Origin: Latrodectus hesperus | Taxonomy: Eukaryota > Arthropoda > Arachnida > Araneae > Theridiidae | Assembly: GCA_037975125.1 (NCBI GenBank) | Contig: CM075851.1 | Location: 126,712,981 to 126,776,980 of the forward strand | Length of the DNA stretch: 64,000 nt | Direction of reading: 5' to 3' | Part shown: in pieces, positions 55,521 to 64,000 of the stretch | Layout: every line of letters starts with the position of its first letter | Position numbering within the stretch: the first letter of the stretch is position 1 | Notes under the pieces: model-generated | Database searches by the model: none | What the model saw: the letters and a program-made list of their open reading frames with translations, nothing else | What the model was told of the DNA's origin: nothing | Program-made: the position numbers and the translations under genes

Positions 55521-57430
55521 GCACTAAGATGATGATGAATGACACACACTGCCATATTAAACTGAGAAAAAGATTATTACACCATAATAATTTTTATTCA
55601 TAAATTTTTATCTCGAATAATAAAGTTATTCAAGTAAATTCTGTCCTTTAACAAGTGCTATTATATAGCAGTCTATCAAAATGATTATTTTCAAATTTAC
55701 CTATTCTCAAACGAAATATAGCAACATTTGTTCAGTCTACATTCTAAATATTTTCATTTTATTTTCCAATGATAGGTTTGCGAATATCAAAATTACTATT
55801 TTCTGTATATTACAACAGATTAAAATTTGAAAATTTTAAATATTGAAATGCCTTTAATTTTAAATTTAATTAATAAAGCTCTCTCTATGTATCAAAACAT
55901 ATTGCAGTATTTACGATAATGGAATTAAAATATTTTGAATGTTGGAAAATAGATCAATCTTACTAATCTTTCTCAGGCGACATTATTTGTTCTGTTCAAT
56001 TTTTATCAATATTTTCATTTCAATAAAATATTTATACTTTTAGAATATTCTTGGAAATATTGCATATCAGATAAAAAAAAAACCTAAACTATTGGATAAA
56101 TAGTTACGTAGTACAAATATATATTCATAGTTAGAAATAAATTTCTTAAATAATAAATTTGCCAATCTATTCTTTATTTATATAGTTTAAAAATTGAGTA
56201 AGAGTTGAAGTTAGGTTTACTAACGTCATTTTCAGGCTTAGTGACATTTCAAAAAAACAAATGAAAAAATATTTTGCAGTGCTTTTATCTAAATTCGAAT
56301 TCTTACAAACAAATTCTATATTCTTTCTTAGAAAACGACATTTTTTACATGGATTACGACAAAATGTTACTTAATAATGTTACTAAACAAAATGATACAT
56401 TTCTAGATAGAAGAAAGTAAAGAACAAGTAAAACAGAATTCGGAGAATATTCTGAAAGACCTACTTTTGCGAAAGCAGGATAAAATTATTCTTCATTGCA
56501 TTTCTTAAAGGCTTTAGCAAATATTATAAGAGAAAATAAAATTTTGAAACATTTTCCAAGAATTATATTGCGTAAGAATTCGATTTTAAGAATTCAGGAT
56601 TCTACTTCATCTGATATTTTCAAATTAAATTTTGATAAATATAAAGAAATTTTTAACAAATAAATGAAAATTAAATTTCGTTCTGATATTATTGCATTCA
56701 CTTAAGATTTTCCTTAAGTACTGCTACAAAAATAATGTGCTTACATTCTGCTATAGGAGGAGCACATCGTTAGAATGAATAACCAGTAAACAGTGGGTGA
56801 TTTAAGCGCAAAGTACTTAATTTGGTCGATGAGGTGTTTTCCAGCAATACATTTATCGCCCTTTTTCTTGTTTCCGCAGACTTAAGTCAATAAATATAGA
56901 AAACCATATTAAAAGAGAGAGTTTAAACTGCGTTCTGCTTTGGAATATCAAAGCGAAGCCTTTCTCGAATATACGGATAGCACAAGTAACTGCGGTTCCA
57001 TTAATGGAAAAAATGACAGCTTTCATAATCAACGAAATGTCATTTTTATCGTATTCTTTACAGGAAAATTACTTAATAATTTACCATGAAATATTTTATC
57101 AACACAGTAAATGAAATATTTTCTCAAAACAGTAAGTAATCATAATGTTAACATGCGATGCAAAGGTGACTTATTTATCGGTTCCATTATTTATATAAAT
57201 AATTGTAGAAATTAAGTCCTTTAATTAATTAACGTTCCGATTAAAGAGTTTATGTTCCGTGTGTGAAGCAATGAGATACTTGCATTGCAAAATTGCTTAC
57301 ATTGAAGGATATGAAAAGGATTTATCTAAAGAGAGGCGATGAATAACTCTAGTTTAAATTACTTCCAGCTTTGCCCTAAGTGGAATTAAATAATACCTGC
57401 AAAAACTTCACGGATTATTAGGAGTTTATA
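55521..57430. other. AT-rich stretch without a recognisable gene
   Basis: Nothing recognised. Confidence 0.6.
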
Positions 57431-57442
57431 AAAATCTTTTAA

Positions 57443-57800
57443 ATACCAAGGTCAAGTATTGCAGATAGAACTTAGAAGGGAAGCGCGAAACTTCCAAATC
57501 CTGTACTTCAGACTATCTAGTGAACAGTCTAACAACCGAAGGCTGTTTGTTGTAAGATATTTTAAGATCAATCATTGTGTTCAGGAGTAATCATCCAAAG
57601 TACATGATACGTTCAATCGGGTATTATGCACTTTGGTATTCAGGAACTCATCTGAATACCAAAGTCAGCTATTGCAGATAAAATTTGGGAAGAGAAGTAA
57701 TTTTTATCTACTATATATTTCAGTCGGGCTTGTGGACAGTTTAAGAACCGAAGGCTGTTGTAAGCCATTTCAAAGTCAATCATGTGTAATTGGTTTTCGT
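57443..57800 (+). repeat. ~212-bp direct duplication containing tRNA-like SINE heads
   Basis: Two related segments begin AATACCAAGGTCAAGTATTG (57443) and AATACCAAAGTCAGCTATTG (57655). Each is followed by a tRNA-like head with AACAGTCTAACAACCGAAGG or GACAGTTTAAGAACCGAAGG, then TTGTAAG. A third, distant copy of the head is at 22095. Confidence 0.6.
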
Positions 57801-59340
57801 TGGACGTTTAAATTTTAAGTAATAAGTTCTATGTTGTAAGAGTAGAAACACCTAACCAGGAAATACCCGAATAGCTCTTATCGATGTGCATGTAGAAGGC
57901 CAAAACACAGCATTCACATCTTGTTGAATGATTGTTAGATCCAAGTCTTTGATCTTCCACTGCAAAGAGCATGATCCGACAACTAGGCTGCAAAAATTAC
58001 CATCAATAATAATGAAAAATCAATTTTAATGGAGCAGTTAGCACTGATTGCATAACAAAAAACCATAGGCCACAAACATAACTCCAACATTATAATAAAT
58101 CAAAATAATAATGACTTTTTAAAAGCTACATGTTAAATTTATTCTAAAATACACAATTAATTAAACCAAATGAGAGATAAGAATAATCTTTAAGTTAAGT
58201 AATTATAATTTACATTATGAAAAGAGTTAGAATATTAGGCAAAGGGAAAAAGAGTTCTATACGTTGAGAGAAAGGCATTTAAATTTTATTGGACCGTTAA
58301 AAATTTCCTAACAAATGCCATGCAAAAAGGGGCATTTTCTTTCTTTAAAATATTCACATCAAATAATATTTTTATAAATTATTGAAATGCATCTAATTTA
58401 TCGAATCAGATAAATGCAAAAATCACCGAGATTCTAAAACTGGCGAAAACCTTACAAGACAAAAAATATAATAACTCCAAAGCCGCCAAATCGATGATTA
58501 GCTTCATATTTTCGTTTTATTTTGTGGTAACTGTCGCAGTTTGAGAAATAAACGTGTCTTCGATTAATAAAAAACGTGACGGTCGAAGTTAAATGCAGAA
58601 GTGTTTACTTTCTATTTTTATTCTTTCCGCCAAAGACGCACTTTCCGGAAACACGTATTCGTGAAATCATCAATTCGAAACTTCAGTAATTATCACATGA
58701 GTTGAAACTGTGAAAATAAAATACAATAAACTATGTCCTTGTGTGGCAATTTCCAAATGGCGAAAATAATGTGTCCTTGCCGAAATTTTTTTGCATTATT
58801 TCTGTTTTAATCTTTTCAAAAGCTCAAAATCTGTTTCCTTTTGATAGTAATAGTTAATTAGTATTTATTTCTTTTCATTTCAGTAAATAACAAAAGTATT
58901 TTGATACTATAAATGTAATGTAATAATTATATTTGATAAAAGAATTAATATGCTTGACAAATTTTATTTTGTACATAATATTTCATATCAGAATTATACA
59001 TATCAAGAAAGATATTTGGAAAAATAAATATATTGTTAATTTAAATAGCAAAATATGCGCGAATGAACTGATTGAATAAAAACAACAAAAATAAAAAGCG
59101 ATGACGTCATAGCATGTAATCAAATTAAAAATGTGTGAGTTAAGACTCCAGATTGCGCTAGTTAGTGATGCTAAATTGGTTCTCGCCAACTAAATGACGA
59201 TATATCGATACTTAAATAAGTACACTTATGTCCTCGCGCGCGCGTGAGTGACGAAATAAATGTTAGTTCATAGGATTATTTAATGTGCTTTGACCTTCTC
59301 AACACTGTTGTCTCTCATTGAAAATATATAATTATACTGG
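57801..59340. other. AT-rich stretch without a recognisable gene
   Basis: A short alternating CG run (TCGCGCGCGCG near 59235) is the only oddity. Confidence 0.55.
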
Positions 59341-59344
59341 ATAG

Positions 59345-59460
59345 GAATTGTGGCCCAATGGTAACCATTCTCTTCGGAATGAAAGTTCACACTTTCAATA
59401 GAAGCTGTTATTGAGCAACAGAATATAGGTGCTGCTTTTCAGCTTTCTGATGGGAGTTAA
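59345..59460 (+). mobile_element. possible SINE head
   Basis: TGTGGCCCAATGGTAACC resembles an A box. The B box is weak (AGTTCACACTTTC). Low support. Confidence 0.25.
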
Positions 59461-59757
59461 TTTATTAGAATCGATTCTTAAGAATTTTTTCCCAGATAAC
59501 GTGAATATGAGTCATTAATTATATAAGTTTACATGGAAATTAAAAATGCTTCAAATAATCTAATGCCTCCAAATGACTTGACTACAGGTAGTTAGATTAT
59601 TTAATAAATATATACGGTGAAATTATTACGTTGAAATATACGGTGAATATTAAATATATACTTCAGTCAGTAGGTATTTTACAACTTTAAACTACTTGTA
59701 ATACAATAAAGAAAATGGTTGACAGTTGATAACGAATTCAATCCATGAACTAGTAAA

Positions 59758-59789
59758 AAAACCATCATTTTGAAATTGATGATGGTTTT
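59758..59789. repeat. hairpin, 11-bp perfect stem, 10-nt loop
   Basis: AAAACCATCAT pairs with ATGATGGTTTT. Confidence 0.9.
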
Positions 59790-60905
59790 ACGCTCGTTAA
59801 AAATTATCCAGTATCTCTTTGCTGGTATGTCACTATGGGCCAAAAATGTTACTTATAAAGGGACTACTGCAGCTTTTGTGTGATAATTTTAAGACATTAT
59901 ATCTTTAGACATCCCATGTTACATCTTGTTTTTGTGATACAAGAATCTTACCCAGAAATTCATCTAAGTTATCAGATTGTCATTTCAAATAATCTGAAAA
60001 TTTTGCAGAGAATCCGGCATTATGATGAATGAAGCCACGTGTTATCTCTTTTGACTATGGAAAGGTATGTCCGGAAGAGATGTTTGAAAGTAGAAGCATA
60101 AATTCAAAACATAGCGCCATTTCCAACTGTTCAGCAGTGATGGTCAAAATCTTTTCGTACAGAAATTAGTATTAAAAATATTCTTGTATATATTGTGTAT
60201 AACGTAAGTATATATTTATTTTATTTTGGACTCACCGGCGCCAAGGCAGGTGTCATTAATTTCCGCAGCTAACGAGTTCAAAGAACACGATTTATTTCCT
60301 TCGAAAGAAATATTTCAGTTATTAGAAAATTGTTATTAATTGGTTCAAAGAAAAATCATCTGCCATGGTTTTTAATTTCTTTTTAAATTTTTCACTTTCA
60401 ATAGCAAAATTAAAATCAGGAAACTCTTATACGCTTTCGATTCGACCGTTCTCAATACGAATCAAAAATAAATTCATGTAGAACTTTGTCTGACTTAATA
60501 TTCCGCAACGCAATGCTTTTTCTTTAATGTCATTCAACTTTATCTTGAAATAAGAAAAATGTACATACCCTTTTCAGATGCTTGATTTGTAAAATGATTA
60601 TGCCACGAATCTGACACCAAAAATGTGGGTTCGCGTCATTGTTATTAATCTTTAGTTAATTACAGATGAATTTTGAATTATTTAATAATTGTTTTGAAAT
60701 AATAAGGAAATACTATTTACATATTTACAAATGAATATCTTTAAATGAATATCAAATAATGATCTAACCACATCTTAGAAGTCTCATAATTCAAAGTTAA
60801 TAATCAAAAAGAATCAGTTTAAGTGTCTTTATGTCTTAATCTCACCTATCTTCCTCGTTCTACTACTTTTCCTCTCTTTGTCTGGCGACGAACTGCGAGA
60901 GAATC
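59790..60905. other. stretch without a recognisable gene
   Basis: A slightly GC-richer segment (60000-60170) has no frame I can place. Confidence 0.5.
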
Positions 60906-60917
60906 GCCCTCTGGTGG
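60906..60917 (-). promoter_or_regulatory. CTCF-core-like site
   Basis: GCCCTCTGGTGG matches the vertebrate CTCF core (GCCMYCTNGTGG) exactly, 15 bp before a long TA array. A 12-bp match alone is weak evidence. Confidence 0.2.
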
Positions 60918-60931
60918 CCTTTTCGATCCAA

Positions 60932-61070
<139 letters not shown>

Positions 61071-61759
61071 TATTTAAAATCGTATATATTGTGTTTTCTG
61101 TTTCTAAGTAAAATAAATTAGTTTAGATCAGTGTTTCTCAACCACCGGTCCTCAAGAAATATTTACCGGTCCGCGAAATATCCAGCTTTTATAGGCCGGC
61201 CACCGATACATTACCTACATTACAATAATAATAGTTTACTAGTTTAAAAAATAATGTAATCTTTGATGAAAAATACAACAAACTGGCAACTATGTACCTA
61301 AACGCGTTTCATAAATTGCCGTACCACCAGCGTTGCCAATCTATTATAATTATAATAGATCTATTATTATTCAGCAGTCCTTTTACGTTGTTAAGTTACT
61401 CACCAAATCTGTTACTATTTTGAGTTTTTATGAAATTTACAAAGTTACCCTTTACCTAAATTAAAAAAAAAAAAAAAAAAAAAAACTGCCGGTACCTCGG
61501 CACTTTTTTTACTATTCTATGAAATCTATTACATTTTGAACTGTCGACTTATTCCTTTTAATCAAATTGTTCTGACAAAACTGCTTAGAACACCAGTTAG
61601 GGTGCGCCTGTCTGCCTTGGTGCCTTGCGTATCCCTGATTACTTGACGCTGACTATCGCAGTATCGCAGTGTTCAAGGCGTCTGGCGTCTTGATTACGTT
61701 TTGTTTTTGATTTTGATTATTCCGCACACTTGGGCAATTCTTGAAAACTATTTATCAGC

Positions 61760-61821
61760 GTAAGTTTTTAATAACTTCTGTATTTAATATTATGCTATAA
61801 CTACTATTTCTGTAACTTTAG
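61760..61821 (+). other. 62-bp intron in the hAT-2 leader
   Basis: A perfect GTAAGT donor (61760) and a TTTCTGTAACTTTAG acceptor (AG at 61820-61821) flank a short AT-rich intron, 22 bp upstream of the ATG at 61844. Confidence 0.55.
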
Positions 61822-61843
61822 GTATATAAAATCAATAACCAGA

Positions 61844-63697
61844 ATGAGTAAGAAGGAAACGAAACGCACATTACTAAATTTCGTGCAAAGAAAGGATTTT
61901 CAAAAACCAAGTACGTCGTCCGCCTCTTCGAATACAGATGAAAGTGAATATAGTCCACAATCTTCCAAAAAAATAAAAAGCTTTGTAAGGCACTACATCG
62001 CAGATTATTTGAAATCTGGTTTTATCCTCTGGCCTCAATCAGAAGAAAATTGTCCAAAACCTGAATGTGTTGTTAGTAGAGATGTTCTCTCCAATGAAAG
62101 CATGAAACCTTCCAAGCTCACGCGGCATTTACAAACGAAGCACCCACAACTGGAAAGCAAACCCCTGGACTTTTTCAGGAGAAAAAGTTGGGAGATGAAA
62201 ATTCAAAAGGATGCTTTTAAAAAATGTTTCTCGGTTGATAAATCGCTTTTAAAAGTATCGTATCTAGTTGCTCTGCGTATGCCAACTCTAAAAAACCATA
62301 CTCAGTTGCTGAAGATCTTGTCAAACCGTGTTTGATAGACGTGTGTTCTGAAGTGTTGGGCCAATCTGCTGCAGATAAAATGAAAGCTTTGCCTCTGTCC
62401 AATGATACTATTGGACGAAGAATATGTGAGTTATCATACGACATAGAAAGTTAACTACTCGAAGATATACGTAAATCGAAATGGTTTGCTGTCCAAATGG
62501 ATGAGTCAATTGACGTCTCAAATAATGTCATATTATTATGTTATGTTCGTTATATTGACTATGCAACCAATGATATTAGAGAAGAATTGATGTGCTGTAT
62601 CGAACTACCATCCCAAACAACAAGTGCTGAAATATTTAAGGCAGTTAATAATTATATTGAAACTAACTCCATTGACTGGAAAAAATGCATTGGTTTGTGT
62701 ACTGATGGTGCTGCTGCTATGACTGGAAGACATACAGGTGTTGCAAAGAGAATAACAGACGTAGCATCAGAAGGATTAGTAGTCACATACTGCATTATTC
62801 ATCGCGAACATTTAGCAGCAAAGAAATTGTCCCCACAACTGAATGACATTCTTCTGGAATCGGTAAAAATTGTAAATTTTATCAGAAGTAACGCCCTTAA
62901 TTCAAGATTGTTTACAAATTTATGTCAAGAAATGGGATCAGATCAAGTACAACTATTGTTACACGCCGAAGTACGCTGGCTATCCAGAGGAAAAGTCCTT
63001 AAGCGGTTGTATGAATTAAGAAATGAGGTACAATTGTTTTTAAATCGAAAGGGATCATTCTTTCATTAAATTTAAAAATTTAAGTCTTCAAGGTAAAAAT
63101 AATACCGTTTTCAACTTTTACAATAAGATTGATGCTTTCAAAAAGAAATTGAAACTCTGGTATAAACGTGCGGAAGAAAACACTTTTGATATGTTTGCTT
63201 CTTTCTTTGATTACATTAATACTAATGACATGGATCAGAAGAGCGTTATCAGCGTTATTTTGGAGCATTTAAAAGAACTATCAATAGCTTTTGATCAGTA
63301 TTATCCCCCAGAAGAAGATGTACGTTCAGGTAATCTGTGGATAATCAATCCATTTATTGATAATTATGATAACAATCTCACTACAATCCAGGAAACAGAA
63401 CTTATTGAACTGTCTTCAGATCTAGGACTTAAATCACAGTTCAAATCAATAAATATATATCAATTCTGGATAAAGACTGCAACAGAATACCCCAATCTTC
63501 ATGCAAAGGCGTTGAAGATTTTATTGCCTTTTTCCTCAACTTATTTGTGTGAAACTACATTTTCGGCTATGACTGTTATTAAGAAGAAGCATAGAAATCG
63601 ACTTGCTCTTCCACCTGCTTTACGTGTTGCTGTAACTGGTTTAAAGCCTAGGATTGACAGTTTAGTCAGCAACAAAGATCAGCAGCAATCTCATTAA
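61844..63697 (+). pseudogene. hAT-2 transposase (ZBED5/FAM200-like), lightly broken
   Basis: N-terminus MSKKETKRTLLNFVQRK, then a BED-type finger region. Its second zinc Cys is changed (ECVVS where CVVC is expected), while H-x4-H (RHLQTKH) is kept. A one-base deletion near 62279 shifts the frame. The original reading continues YSVAEDLVKPCLIDVC until a TAA at 62452-62454. The catalytic core follows: MDESIDVSNNV (first acid), CTDGAAAMTGRHTGV (second) and VRWLSRGKVLKRLYEL. A deletion of roughly 40 codons with a frameshift lies at 63060-63070. The C-terminal domain (63149-63697) is fully open and includes YLCETTFSAMTVIKKKHRNR, the hAT dimerisation motif, ending at 63697. Three lesions in ~620 codons indicate recent inactivation. 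Confidence 0.88.
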
Positions 63698-63820
63698 TTT
63701 TAGTTTTTATATATCCTTTATTTTGGTGAATTATTTTTTGCTTATTTGGTATCTACTTACGTTGTTCACATTTCCACTCATTGTTGTTTTGGCTAATAAA
63801 AAAAATAAATATATCATTCA

Positions 63821-64000
63821 CGTTGGAATTTTCTTGGAGTTTTAATTAAGTTTTGGTGTTTTTATTCTCGATGCAATATTATATAAGTAAGTTGAATATA
63901 CAAATGCAAATTATAACAAACAAAATGCTTTAAAAATTATGTATGTCTTCATGATTTATCTTTGTGAAAAATTGTGCATTGGGTCAAATTATTAATATTA
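63821..64000. other. AT-rich end of the window
   Basis: May still belong to hAT-2; no right terminus is visible. Confidence 0.5.

Larger units (their letters stand above)
61129..63820 (+). mobile_element. hAT DNA transposon (element hAT-2)
   Basis: The left terminus CAGTGTTTCTCAACCACCGG is a classic hAT inverted-repeat start. The matching right terminus is not seen before the window ends, so the 3' border is approximate or truncated. A poly(A) run sits at 61463-61485. The single transposase gene is lightly damaged, so the copy is younger than hAT-1. Confidence 0.8.

Overview
The window is AT-rich, gene-poor eukaryotic DNA, most likely from an arthropod and plausibly a spider. The basis is indirect. 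It has long dinucleotide arrays, tRNA-headed SINEs, Tc1-family DNA transposons with degenerate DD34E transposases, two hAT (BED-finger) transposons, LINE 3' ends, and a deleted Ty3/gypsy element whose gag starts with a SAP-like domain of a type I associate with orb-weaver genomes. I found no host gene I would defend with confidence. The best host-exon candidate is a cysteine- and tryptophan-containing open stretch on the minus strand at 28.8-29.0 kb.

Layout. 0-4.9 kb is anonymous AT-rich DNA with (CA)n and (TA)n arrays. 4.9-6.7 kb holds a 500-base assembly gap inside a minus-strand gypsy element (LTR, primer-binding site, gag start, pol piece), next to an older retroelement leader. 7.65-8.3 kb is a GC-elevated island without a recognisable gene. 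11.6-13.3 kb carries two very degenerate 55-57 bp tandem arrays. 15-18.4 kb has opposed pieces of a LINE RNase H domain and two Tc1 copies. 24.0-27.4 kb has a 1.76-kb terminal-inverted-repeat element interrupted by a SINE, followed by another Tc1 copy. 31.7-32.6 kb has a ~52 bp tandem repeat and three strong hairpins. 35.1-39.0 kb is a hAT element with 8-bp target duplications, a heat-shock-like promoter and a nested Tc1. 42.6-44.8 kb holds SINEs, two with 12-bp target duplications. 46.7-47.1 kb is a LINE tail. 48.7-49.75 kb is the most unusual stretch: an ~80-bp tandem array in which two kinds of short hairpin alternate, followed by two 72-74 nt foldbacks. 51.7-55.5 kb has decayed Tc1 and LINE copies. 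61.1-63.8 kb is a second, fairly young hAT element with a 62-bp 5'UTR intron.

The genes do not form a pathway; they are transposon genes in various stages of decay. What stands out is structural: at least ten short inverted repeats with small loops, several of pre-miRNA size, far above chance expectation. These, the alternating hairpin array and the hAT promoter are the candidates for something undescribed. All domain names rest on motifs read by eye; no database search was run.
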